Source of the DNA: SXTU01 sp964496695
GTDB taxonomy: Bacteria > Verrucomicrobiota > Verrucomicrobiia > Limisphaerales > SXTU01
Direction of reading: 5' to 3'
Assembly: GCA_964496695.1 (NCBI GenBank)
Contig: CAZCBE010000024.1
Coordinates: 1-64,000, forward strand
Length of the DNA: 64,000 nt
Shown here: one piece after another, positions 15,740 through 23,981 of the stretch
How the letters are laid out: the number at the start of each line of letters is the position of its first letter
Numbering within the stretch: position 1 is the stretch's first letter
Translations under genes and position numbers: made by a program
Notes under the pieces: generated by a model
Databases searched by the model: none
Seen by the model: the letters and a program-made list of their open reading frames with translations, nothing else
Told to the model about the DNA's origin: nothing

Positions 15740-17365
15740 TCAGCCCGCGTTCATCCCCAGCAGGAACATGATGTTGCTCGGCGTCTTCTTGAGCTTGTTG
15801 AGCAGCAGTTCCATCGCCTCGACCGGCGGCACGCCGGTGAGGGCACGGCGGAGCAGGACGACTTTGTTGTATTCGTCCGGGTGGTAGAGCAGCTCTTCCT
15901 TGCGGGTGCCGGAGCGCTCGACGTTGATGGAGGGGAAGATGCGCCGGTCAACGAGGCCGCGATCCAGATGCACCTCCATGTTGCCGGTGCCCTTGAATTC
16001 TTCAAAGATGACTTCATCCATGCGGCTGCCGGTGTCCACCAGCGCGGTGGCCATGATGGTGAGCGAACCGCCTTCCTCGATGTTGCGCGCCGCGCCGAAG
16101 AAGCGCTTGGGCTTGTGCAGCGCGTTGGCGTCCACGCCGCCGGAGAGGATCTTGCCGGAGTGCGGCTGCACCGTGTTGTAGGCGCGGGCGAGCCGGGTGA
16201 TGGAGTCGAGCAGGATGACGACGTCCTTCTTGTGCTCGACCATGCGGCGGGCCTTCTCGATGACCATCTCGGCGACTTGCACGTGACGCTCAGGCGGCTC
16301 GTCGAATGTCGAGGCGATGACTTCGGCGGGTTTGCAGGAGCGCTCCATGTCCGTGACTTCCTCGGGGCGCTCATCAATCAGCAGGATGATGAGGTAGGCC
16401 TCAGGGTTGTTCTTGATGAGGGCGTTGGCGAGCTTCTGGAGCAGCACGGTCTTGCCGGTGCGGGGCGGGGCGACGATGACGCCGCGGGTGCCCTTGCCGA
16501 TGGGGCAGACGAGGTCCAGCACACGGGTGGACAGCTCGGTGGCGTCCGTCTCGAGGATGAAGCGCTTGTTCGGGAAGAGCGGCGTGAGGTTGTCGAAGTG
16601 CGTCTTCTCCTTGGCCTTGTCCGGCTCCATGTGGTTGACAGACTCGACCTTGAGCAGGGCGAAGAACTTCTCCTTCTCCTTGGGCGGGCGGATCTGGCCG
16701 GCCACGAGGTCGCCGGTCTGAAGGTCAAAACGGCGGATCTGCGACGGCGAGACGTAAACGTCCTCCGGGCAGGGCAGGTAGTTGAAGGCCTGCGAGCGCA
16801 GGAAGCCAAAGCCCTCGCTGAGGACTTCCAGCACACCCTCGGCGAAGAGGCCACCGGCTCCTTCGGCGTTCTTCTTCAGGATCGCGAAGATGACCTCCTG
16901 CTTGCGCAGGGTGCCGTAGTTCTCCACGCCCATGTCCTTGGCCATCTTGTTCAGATCGGCGATGGAGAGGGCCTGCAGCGTCGAGATGGCGATGGTCGGG
17001 CCCTTCAGCTCGGGCGCGGTGCGCTCGGGCGGCGCGGCGGGCGCGGGCTTCTGCTGCTTTGGCTGCTTCTGCGGTTTGGGCGCACCGGCCGGCGGCGCGG
17101 ACTCAGCGACCGGTGCGGGTGCGGGCGCGGGTGCGGGCGCGGGCGGCGGCGCAGTGACGGCTGAACTGCTGCCGAGCGTGAACTCTTCCACGGCGGCGGG
17201 CGCAGGCACGGGCGCTTCCTCCTCGGCGGGGAACATGGACTCGGTCTTGGGGGCGGCGGGCTCGGGGGTGAATGGCAGGACCGGCGCTTCAGTTTCGACG
17301 GGAGCAGGAGCGGCAGCGGCGGCGCGTTTGGTCTTGGCGGCCTTCGGTTTGGCAATGCGTGGCAT
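15740..17365 (-). CDS. rho: Transcription termination factor Rho, with Ala/Pro-rich N-terminal extension
   Basis: A 541-residue Rho, the hexameric RNA-dependent ATPase that ends transcription. Residues 1-125 are a low-complexity Ala/Pro/Glu/Gln extension absent from E. coli Rho (419 aa). Then comes the Rho N-terminal fold (LSIADLNKMAKDMGVENYG), the cold-shock RNA-binding domain (EVLSEGFGFLR...YVSPSQIRRF), and the ATPase core with Walker A APPRTGKT, Walker B VVILLDSITRLARAYN and the Q/R loops in SGGVDANALHKPKRFFGAARN. All catalytic elements are intact. Long disordered extensions are typical of Rho in several phyla and can help condensate formation. It stands alone, followed by a stem-loop. Confidence 0.98.
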   Translation of the reverse strand: MPRIAKPKAAKTKRAAAAAPAPVETEAPVLPFTPEPAAPKTESMFPAEEEAPVPAPAAVEEFTLGSSSAVTAPPPAPAPAPAPAPVAESAPPAGAPKPQKQPKQQKPAPAAPPERTAPELKGPTIAISTLQALSIADLNKMAKDMGVENYGTLRKQEVIFAILKKNAEGAGGLFAEGVLEVLSEGFGFLRSQAFNYLPCPEDVYVSPSQIRRFDLQTGDLVAGQIRPPKEKEKFFALLKVESVNHMEPDKAKEKTHFDNLTPLFPNKRFILETDATELSTRVLDLVCPIGKGTRGVIVAPPRTGKTVLLQKLANALIKNNPEAYLIILLIDERPEEVTDMERSCKPAEVIASTFDEPPERHVQVAEMVIEKARRMVEHKKDVVILLDSITRLARAYNTVQPHSGKILSGGVDANALHKPKRFFGAARNIEEGGSLTIMATALVDTGSRMDEVIFEEFKGTGNMEVHLDRGLVDRRIFPSINVERSGTRKEELLYHPDEYNKVVLLRRALTGVPPVEAMELLLNKLKKTPSNIMFLLGMNAG

Positions 17366-17638
17366 ACTAATGGAGCAGAAACTAGATTATGTTGGCTGGC
17401 GGGCAAGTGACCCCTGCCGGTGAGCCATGATTCGACTCACTGCCGCAGAAACGCGTTCAATCAAACGCGGATGCTGCCGGGGAATTTTTCTGCTGGGGAT
17501 TGACCCGCGCCGTTTTTCTAGGCGGCGGGAATCTTGCGGTTAATTCGCAGGCAACGTGTCGAACGAAGCCCTGCGTGTCAATGTTTTTGATGCGTCCGGA
17601 CAACTGGATGCGCGGGTCATCCTCCGGAGCGTGGTGAA

Positions 17639-19798
17639 TCAGTAAGGCAGCGGGAACTTCGCCGTCAGCTCGCGCACGCGGGCGCGGACCTTATGCGCGT
17701 TCGCGACGTTCTTCAAGTCGAGCAGCACCTCGGAAATCATGTCGGCGATGGCCGCCATCTCCGCTTCCTTCATGCCGCGCGTGGTGACGGCGGGTGTGCC
17801 CAGCCGGACGCCGCTGGCCTGGAACGGCGAGCGGGTTTCAAAGGGAATCGTGTTCTTGTTGGTCGTGATGCCGGCCTCGTCGAGCGCGATCTGGCTCTCC
17901 TTGCCGGTGATGCCGCGCGCGCCCACGTCCACCAGCATGAGATGGTTCTCGGTGCCGCCGGAGACCAGGCGGAAACCGTTGCGCATCATGCCGGCGGCGA
18001 GCGCCTTGGCGTTCACCGTGATCTGCTGCTGATACGCCTTGAACGTCGGCTGGAGCGCCTCGTGGAAGCAGACCGCCTTGGCCGCGATCACATGCATGAG
18101 CGGGCCGCCCTGGATGCCGGGGAAGACCTGCGAATCAATCTCCTTCGCATACTTCGCCGGGCACAGGATCAGGCCGCCGCGCGGGCCGCGCAGGGTCTTG
18201 TGCGTGGTGGTGGTGACGAAGTCCGCGTGCGGCACCGGGCTGGGATGCACGCCCGTGGCCACGAGGCCGGCGATGTGCGCGATGTCCGCGAGGAGCATCG
18301 CGCCGACTTCCTTGGCGATCTCGCCCATGCGCTTGAAATCAATGACGCGCGGGTAGGCGCTCGCGCCCACCGTGATCATCTTCGGCTTGTGCTCGCGGGC
18401 CATCGCGGCGAGCTGGTCGTAGTCAATGCGCTCGTCCTCCTTGCGCACGCCGTAGTGGACGATCTCGAAGAACTTGCCGGAGAAGTTGGCCTTGTTGCCG
18501 TGCGTGAGATGGCCCCCGTGCGAGAGGTCCATCGTCAGCATCTTGTCGCCCGGCTTCAGGAAGGCGAAATAGACGGCCATGTTCGCGCCGGAGCCGGAGT
18601 GCGGCTGCACGTTTGCGTGCTCCGCGCCGAAGAGCTGCTTGGCGCGGTCAATCGCGAGCTGCTCCACCACGTCCACGTTCTCGCAGCCGCCATACCAGCG
18701 CTTGCCGGGATAGCCCTCCGCGTATTTGTTCGTGAGCACGGAGCCCTGCGCCTCCATGACGGCCGGGCTGGTGAAGTTCTCGCTGGCGATCAGCTCGATG
18801 TTCTCCTGCTGGCGCTGGCGCTCCTTGCTGATGGTTTCGGCGATGGCGGGGTCCACCGCCGACAAACGCAATCCAGTGTTCTGTTCCATTTTCTTGACTC
18901 TTCGTTCATGACGCCCGCCTTCGAACTCCGCGGCGAGAAACGCGTCCACAATTTTTTTGCCCTCGTCGGGCGAAGTCTGCCGCTGGCCCAGGCACAGGAC
19001 GTTGGCGTCGTTGTGCTGGCGAGTGAGGCCGGCCATGTCCTCGCTGAAGACCAGCGCGGCGCGCACGCCGGGGATCTTGTTGGCCGTGATGCTCATGCCC
19101 ACGCCGGAGGTGCAGCAGAGCAGGCCGAAGTCCGCATTGCCCGCCGCCACCTGCTCGCCGACGAGCTTGGCGTAGTCGGGATAGTCCGTGGATTCGGGCG
19201 AGTTCGTGCCGAAATCCAGCACGCGGACGTGCCGCTGCTCCAGATGCCGCTTGAGCGTCTCCTTGAGCTGCAGCCCGCCGTGGTCCGCGCCAACGGCGAA
19301 GGTCACCGCGCGGCCGCTACAGTCGCTGTCGTCGTTCTGCTCGACGAAGCGCAGCATGGACTCAATGCCCTGCTCGATCTGGTCGCGGCAGTTCAGATAC
19401 ACGTCCAGGTTCCCGCCAATCGGATCGGCGATGTCCTTTTCCCAGAAGTCGAGCGTGTCGTCGAACTCGCGCAGGACGAAGGTCTTCTCCTCCGCCTGGG
19501 GATAGAGCAGCGTGACCGCCTCGACGTGGCCGCGCGTCATGCCAAAGATGAAATCCGCCTCCTGCACCATCGCGCCGGTGAGCATGCGGCTGCGCTGCGC
19601 GGTGATGTCAATGCCGAGCTGCCGGAGCGCGGTGGCCGCGTGCGAGCTGGGGGACTGGCCGTTGATCGCGCCGACGCCGGCGGAGATCACGCGGTAGTCC
19701 CCGCGGCCCTTCACAGCATGACGGAACAGGCCTTCAGCCATCGGGCTGCGGCAGATGTTTCCGGTGCAGACAAACAGGATGGTTTTCGTGCGCGCCAA
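17639..19798 (-). CDS. glyA: Three-domain fusion: LMW protein phosphatase - ribose-5-phosphate isomerase B - serine hydroxymethyltransferase
   Basis: A single open frame of 719 residues. Residues 1-155 are a low-molecular-weight phosphatase: P-loop CTGNICRS (Cys11, Arg17) and general-acid loop with Asp125 in DIADPIGG. Residues 163-303 are RpiB: GADHGG at 170-175, catalytic-site CCTSGVGMSITANK, tail EGGRHERRVKK. Residues 304-719 are GlyA: EGYPGKRWYGGCENVDVVE, and PLP lysine Lys534 in TTTTHKTLRGPRGG. All three appear catalytically complete. The RpiB tail helix runs straight into the normal GlyA start: Met304 (ATG at 18889) is preceded by GAAGAG 8 nt upstream, so free GlyA could also be made. 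The order matches B. subtilis ywlE-ywlF-(ywlG)-glyA, where they are separate genes. Confidence 0.93.
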   Translation of the reverse strand: MARTKTILFVCTGNICRSPMAEGLFRHAVKGRGDYRVISAGVGAINGQSPSSHAATALRQLGIDITAQRSRMLTGAMVQEADFIFGMTRGHVEAVTLLYPQAEEKTFVLREFDDTLDFWEKDIADPIGGNLDVYLNCRDQIEQGIESMLRFVEQNDDSDCSGRAVTFAVGADHGGLQLKETLKRHLEQRHVRVLDFGTNSPESTDYPDYAKLVGEQVAAGNADFGLLCCTSGVGMSITANKIPGVRAALVFSEDMAGLTRQHNDANVLCLGQRQTSPDEGKKIVDAFLAAEFEGGRHERRVKKMEQNTGLRLSAVDPAIAETISKERQRQQENIELIASENFTSPAVMEAQGSVLTNKYAEGYPGKRWYGGCENVDVVEQLAIDRAKQLFGAEHANVQPHSGSGANMAVYFAFLKPGDKMLTMDLSHGGHLTHGNKANFSGKFFEIVHYGVRKEDERIDYDQLAAMAREHKPKMITVGASAYPRVIDFKRMGEIAKEVGAMLLADIAHIAGLVATGVHPSPVPHADFVTTTTHKTLRGPRGGLILCPAKYAKEIDSQVFPGIQGGPLMHVIAAKAVCFHEALQPTFKAYQQQITVNAKALAAGMMRNGFRLVSGGTENHLMLVDVGARGITGKESQIALDEAGITTNKNTIPFETRSPFQASGVRLGTPAVTTRGMKEAEMAAIADMISEVLLDLKNVANAHKVRARVRELTAKFPLPY

Positions 19799-19880
19799 GC
19801 GGGTTCAAGATGACGGCGCAAGGGAGGAGGCGTCAACGGGGAAATCGGCCGGGCACGGTGAGGGGGCAAGTGCGCAGCGA

Positions 19881-20042
19881 AATTCCAAGCTCCAAATCCC
19901 AAGCTCCAAATAAGCTCCAAGTTTCAAATTCCAAATGGCCCATTGCCTTGGCGGGGTGGCGTCATGTCCATGGCGCCGCACCCACGGTTGCGATTGGAGC
20001 TTGGAACTTTTTTGGAACTTGGGATTTGGATTTTGGAGCTTA
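19881..20042. repeat. Family K inverted repeat (TTCCAAGCTCCAAA type)
   Basis: The left arm carries repeated AAGCTCCAAATCCC/AAGTTTCAAATTCC words and the right arm their inverted copies (GGAGCTTGGAAC, GGGATTTGGATTTTGGAGC). Related pieces lie at 35950-36000 and 36185-36240. The 294-nt gap between the fusion gene and asd holds no gene. Confidence 0.8.
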
Positions 20043-20092
20043 ACTCCTCAATCCAACGGCCTCGTGAGTGTCCCAACTCGCCCCGCCCCCGG

Positions 20093-21097
20093 TCACTTCA
20101 GCAGCACTTCCGCGATCTGCACCGCGTTCAGCGCGGCACCCTTGAGGAGCTGGTCGCCGGAGACCCAGAAGCAGAGGCCGTTTTCCAGCGCGCAGTCCAT
20201 GCGGAGCCGGCCGACCGCGCAGTTGTATTTCTCGGCGGTGAAGAGCGGCATCGGATAGACTTTGTTCGCCGGGTCATCCACCACGTCGAGGCCCGGGGCC
20301 TTCAGCAGCACGGCCCGGGCGGCCTCGACCGTCACGGGCTTCTCAAACTCGGCGCTGACCGCCACCGAGTGCGCGCGATACACGGGCACGCGCACGCAGG
20401 TCACGCTCGCGCGGAACTTGGCGTGGTGCATGATCTTGCGCCCCTCGTTTTCCATCTTCATCTCTTCCTTGGTGTAGCCGGTGTCGAGGAACGAATCCAC
20501 CTGCGGCAGCACGTTGAAGGCGATCTGGTGCGGGTAAACTTCCTTCGTGACCGGCTGCTTGTTCACGATCTGGTCCACCTGGCGCTCCAGTTCCTCGATG
20601 GCCTTGGCCCCAGTGCCGGACACGGCCTGGTAGCTCGACGCGAAGATGCGCGTGACGCCAAAAGCCTGGTGCAGCGGATACAGGGCCATCAGCGTGATGG
20701 CCGTGGTGCAGTTCGGGTTGGCGATGATGCCCTGGTGCCTGGCGCAGTCCGCGCCGTTGATCTCCGGCACAACCAGCGGGACGGTCGGGTCCATGCGGAA
20801 CGCGCTCGAATTGTCCACCACCACGCAGCCGGCCTTGGCCGCGATGGGCGCGAACTCCTTCGAGATGCTGCCGCCCGCGCTGAAGAGCGCGATGTCGATC
20901 CCCATGAACGAGTCCTTGGTCAGCTCGGTGATGGCGATGTCCTGCCCGCGGAACTTGAGCTTCTTGCCCACGGAACGCGCGGAGGCGAGCAAGGTGAGCT
21001 TGCCCACGGGAAAATTCCGCTGCTCGAGCGTCTTGATCATCTCGACGCCGACCGCGCCGGTCGCGCCAACCACTGCCACATGAGGATTAGGATTCAT
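20093..21097 (-). CDS. asd: Aspartate-semialdehyde dehydrogenase
   Basis: A 334-residue Asd of the bacterial type, which reduces aspartyl phosphate to aspartate semialdehyde with NADPH in lysine, threonine, methionine and diaminopimelate synthesis. The N-terminal VVGATGAVGVEM binds NADP; the nucleophile is Cys130 in NPNCTT; the substrate-binding region includes SYQAVSGTGAKA and MHHAKF. The length is normal and the ATG start is clear. There are no lysine genes next to it; it stands alone between repeat-rich gaps. Confidence 0.97.
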   Translation of the reverse strand: MNPNPHVAVVGATGAVGVEMIKTLEQRNFPVGKLTLLASARSVGKKLKFRGQDIAITELTKDSFMGIDIALFSAGGSISKEFAPIAAKAGCVVVDNSSAFRMDPTVPLVVPEINGADCARHQGIIANPNCTTAITLMALYPLHQAFGVTRIFASSYQAVSGTGAKAIEELERQVDQIVNKQPVTKEVYPHQIAFNVLPQVDSFLDTGYTKEEMKMENEGRKIMHHAKFRASVTCVRVPVYRAHSVAVSAEFEKPVTVEAARAVLLKAPGLDVVDDPANKVYPMPLFTAEKYNCAVGRLRMDCALENGLCFWVSGDQLLKGAALNAVQIAEVLLK

Positions 21098-21275
21098 GTC
21101 AAAGGGCGCGCACTATACCGGCGAGCAAGCGACTGTCAAATGCGCGGAAACAAAACCACAGCAAGCCTCGGCGCCCTCGCCCTTGCTCGGAGGAAGGAGC
21201 GGGTGGGGGTGAGGGGGGCCCTCTGGCGGCGGGTTCCCGACTCGCCTTGGAAATGAGTATTCGTCTCCATCCCAT

Positions 21276-21719
21276 TCACCGCTTCCCCAGCGCCAAATCC
21301 CACACCCCCGTCAAATAGTCCGGCATCCCCAGCCGCTCCGCCTCCGTCCGGAGCACAAACCTAACCTCCTGCCCCTCATAGCAATACACCGGGCTGGTCC
21401 CATCATACGCCGCCCACCAGAAACTCAGGTGAAACTCCCGGCCCGTATCCGCGCTGAGGTAATCAAACTCGATCAGCGGCTCCAGCGCCTGGCAGTCATA
21501 GCCCGTCTCCTCGAGAAACTCGCGGCGCGCACACGCCTGGCACGTCTCGTCCGGCTCGCAATGCCCGCCCGGAAACACCCACAGCCCCCGCGCGCTCAAC
21601 CCCGGCTTGTCATCCCGATGCTGCAGCAGCACCGCCCCATCCCCCCGCAACAGCACCACGCCGCCGATGCGAGGCCGTTCATTGCCGGGCGATGGGCTGG
21701 ACATGGGAGGAATGGCCAT
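21276..21719 (-). CDS. Nudix hydrolase
   Basis: A 147-residue single-domain Nudix protein. The Nudix box GGHCEPDETCQACARREFLEETGYD (about residues 51-75) keeps the G-x5-E-x7-REFLEETG pattern that binds Mg2+ and cleaves nucleoside diphosphates linked to another group. Upstream lies the beta strand VVLLRGDGAVLLQHRDDKPGL. The substrate cannot be deduced; a house-cleaning or sugar-nucleotide substrate would fit the neighbouring cluster. The second Met (MSSPSPG) is an alternative start 5 codons in. Confidence 0.93.
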   Translation of the reverse strand: MAIPPMSSPSPGNERPRIGGVVLLRGDGAVLLQHRDDKPGLSARGLWVFPGGHCEPDETCQACARREFLEETGYDCQALEPLIEFDYLSADTGREFHLSFWWAAYDGTSPVYCYEGQEVRFVLRTEAERLGMPDYLTGVWDLALGKR

Positions 21720-21747
21720 AAGCTCAACCGCTCAACGGAGCGCCGCG

Positions 21748-21906
21748 CCCCGTGGCGGCAGGCGTCCCGCCTGCCGTAGAGCCGGGCGTCCCGCCCGGCG
21801 GACCGGTCGCGCAACATGACAACGAACGTTCAAGGAACTCCGCACCCCATATCCGGGTGGCAAGATGCCACCCTCTACGGCAGGCGAGGACGCCTGCCGC
21901 CACGGG
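21748..21906. repeat. Family M inverted repeat (GGCGGCAGGCGTCCCGCCTGCC)
   Basis: The left arm (21748-21781, GGCAGGCGTCCCGCCTGCCG) and the right arm (GGCAGGCGAGGACGCCTGCC, ending 21906) are inverted, each itself a smaller palindrome. It occupies the gap between the Nudix gene and the first SDR gene. Confidence 0.8.
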
Positions 21907-21965
21907 GACAGCGGCCACTGGTTCACTTGAGGCATTCGCAGAAAGTTGGCAGCATTGAATTCAGT

Positions 21966-22868
21966 TCACGCACCGCCGTGTTTGGCCACCAGTTCCTCCC
22001 GCATCTCCGCCAATCCCTCCGCCAGCCCCCGGCACTGAAACTCCGGAAACTCGCTCCTCAGCAGCCCCACATCAAAATGACGGCGTGAGTTGACCACCGT
22101 CGCACGCGGCTGCCGGATGATCTCCACCGGCTCCGGGCAAAGCTTGACGATCTGTTTAGCCAAATCTCGGAAGGTCACAGCCTGGCCTGTAGCGGCGTTC
22201 AGCACGCCTTCAGTCCGGCGCGCGAGGCAAAGGGCAATGAGTTTCGAGAGGTCACGAACATAGAGATGGTCGCGCTCCTCCTCACCTTCGCCAAACATGA
22301 TAATTTGTCGCTCATTCAAGGCCGAGCGGAGAAAGCGATTGGGTCCATAGGCATTGTGCGTGTCCTTCGCACCATAGACGGCACACGGGCGGATGATGCA
22401 CAGCGGCGTCCGTGCTTTGGCGGCTTCAGCCAGCAACACTTCTCGCTCTGCATGCATCCTTCCGTAAAGGCTGGTGGGTGTGAGCGGGGTCTCTTCAGTG
22501 AACGGTTTCTCTTGGTCCTCGAACACCCCGTCCGAACTCATTTCGATGACCTGTGCGCACGGTGACTCCTTGATGGCGTCGCAGACGTGCTTGATCATCG
22601 CCAAGTTCTTATCCGCCGTCGCTTTGTCCCGGCCCTTCTCCGGCGTCAGCGCGGAAGTCACCACCAGCGCATCTTCCGCCCGCAGCCGCGCCCGCAGCTT
22701 CTCCGCCGCATCCGGCTGGAGCAAATCCACCTGCGCCGAGCCGATCACCTCCACCGGCATCTCCTGCGTCGGCAGAAACTGCGCGAGGTCCCGTGCGATG
22801 AACCCGTTCGCGCCGAGGATGACCACGCGCTTGGGATTCGCGGGCGAAGGATTGTGGTGCTTGAGCAT
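21966..22868 (-). CDS. SDR-type NAD-dependent epimerase/dehydratase-like protein (copy 1)
   Basis: A 300-residue extended short-chain dehydrogenase. The NAD-binding start is VVILGANGFIARDLA (residues 15-29). The SDR strand motif IEMSSDGVF (about 108-116) and IIRPCAVYGAKD are present, with GPNRFLR and the C-terminal GVLNAATGQAVTFRDLA. The usual catalytic Tyr-x3-Lys reads Y-GRM-H here, so the lysine is replaced by histidine. It has a close neighbour paralogue (22887-23771) separated by 18 nt on the same strand. It is the last gene of a minus-strand block for sugar-nucleotide chemistry, probably cell-surface polysaccharide. Substrate unknown. Confidence 0.87.
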   Translation of the reverse strand: MLKHHNPSPANPKRVVILGANGFIARDLAQFLPTQEMPVEVIGSAQVDLLQPDAAEKLRARLRAEDALVVTSALTPEKGRDKATADKNLAMIKHVCDAIKESPCAQVIEMSSDGVFEDQEKPFTEETPLTPTSLYGRMHAEREVLLAEAAKARTPLCIIRPCAVYGAKDTHNAYGPNRFLRSALNERQIIMFGEGEEERDHLYVRDLSKLIALCLARRTEGVLNAATGQAVTFRDLAKQIVKLCPEPVEIIRQPRATVVNSRRHFDVGLLRSEFPEFQCRGLAEGLAEMREELVAKHGGA

Positions 22869-22886
22869 GAGTCGTGTCGCTGCCGG

Positions 22887-23771
22887 TCAGCGCGGGTCCG
22901 CCGCGCGCATCTGTTCCAGCCCTGCGCGCAGGCCCACCGGTGTCAGGTCAGGAAGCAACCGGCGCACCAGCGCCGCATCAAACGCGCGATAGCCGCCATG
23001 CGGCATCGGCCCCTGTCGCGGCGAGCCAGTCACCTTCACGCGTGGCTCGAACAGCGTCGCCGCCAGCTCTGCGATGGCGCGGAAGCTCGTGACGGTCCCG
23101 CTCACCGCGTTCACCACGCCCGTCGCGCGATGCACCACGCAGCGCCGGACAATCTCCGCGACGTCCTCGATAAAGATATGGTCCCGCTGCTCCTCGCCTT
23201 CACCGAAGAGCACGATGTCCTTGCCCGCCCGCGCGAGCCGCAGGAAGCGGTTCGGCCCATAGCCGTTGTGCGGATCGCCCGGCCCGAAGATCAGCGTGGG
23301 CCGCACGATGGCCAGCGGAATGCCGGGCAGTTCATTCTTCAGCATCACCTCCCGCGCGAGGTGCATCACTCCATGCAGCGACCCCGGCTCGGCCGGGGAA
23401 GCCTCGGTCATCGGCGCGCGCGAGTCCGCATAGACCGCGTCCGAGCTGATGTAAACCAGGTGCGCGACCGGCTGCGCCTTCACCGCCTCGATGGCGGCCT
23501 GCATCATGCGCAGGTTGTCCAGGAGCATCGCGGTGTTCTTCACCGGCGCAAGCGCGGAGGTGAAAACCAGTGTGGTAGTGCTGGTGAGCTGCGCCGCCAG
23601 TTGCTGCGCCGCCTCGGGCGCGAGCAGGTCCACTTCCTTGCGCGTGAGCGGCACGACCTCCACCCCGTCGCGTCGCAGTCGCGCGAGCGCCGCGCGGCCC
23701 ACAAAGCCGCCCGCACCCATGATGACGACGCGCGCAGGCGGTGCGCCCTGCAGTTGGTTAAGCGTGAGCAT
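22887..23771 (-). CDS. SDR-type NAD-dependent epimerase/dehydratase-like protein (copy 2)
   Basis: A 294-residue paralogue of the adjacent SDR protein. It shares VVIMGAGGFVGRAAL at the start, LVYISSDAVYADS, IVRPTLIFGPGDPHNGYGPNRFLR and FGEGEEQRDHIFIEDVAE. In place of Tyr-x3-Lys it has H-GVM-H, so both canonical catalytic residues are missing; a different mechanism or a non-redox role is likely. The start is ATG 23771 (MLTLNQLQG); the frame upstream to 23870 is repeat-derived. Together with copy 1 it looks like a tandem duplication. Confidence 0.85.
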   Translation of the reverse strand: MLTLNQLQGAPPARVVIMGAGGFVGRAALARLRRDGVEVVPLTRKEVDLLAPEAAQQLAAQLTSTTTLVFTSALAPVKNTAMLLDNLRMMQAAIEAVKAQPVAHLVYISSDAVYADSRAPMTEASPAEPGSLHGVMHLAREVMLKNELPGIPLAIVRPTLIFGPGDPHNGYGPNRFLRLARAGKDIVLFGEGEEQRDHIFIEDVAEIVRRCVVHRATGVVNAVSGTVTSFRAIAELAATLFEPRVKVTGSPRQGPMPHGGYRAFDAALVRRLLPDLTPVGLRAGLEQMRAADPR

Positions 23772-23830
23772 AAGCGGAGCGCCGGTCTCCGACCCGGCGC
23801 GTTCCAATACGAAGTCCGAACGCCGACGGC

Positions 23831-23926
23831 GCAGAGCGCGGCCCTCTGGGCCGCAGCGGCAGCCTTGCAAAAAGGGCTCCGGGAATTCCTACGACCTTCC
23901 CTGCTTCCAGCCGCGCTCCGGGGGTA
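23831..23926. repeat. Family B repeat (GCGGCCCTCTGGGCCGCAGCGGC)
   Basis: Carries the B core GGCCCTCTGGGCCGCAGCGGC and the following TTGCAAAAAGGGCTCCGGGA...CCTTCCCTGC. Fuller copies with both arms lie at 39898-40019 and 46083-46205. Confidence 0.75.
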
Positions 23927-23981
23927 GTGCGTGGACGCACCACGCATCGCACACATTCCCATTCGTGTTTTACGTTCAGCC

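Noticed and set aside
17480..17560. TTGACC near 17508 as a -35 box
   Set aside because: No acceptable -10 box follows at 16-18 nt and no plus-strand gene lies downstream.
17556..17645. A 29-codon GTG-started frame on the plus strand overlapping the glyA end
   Set aside because: It is too short and has no ribosome site or recognisable match.
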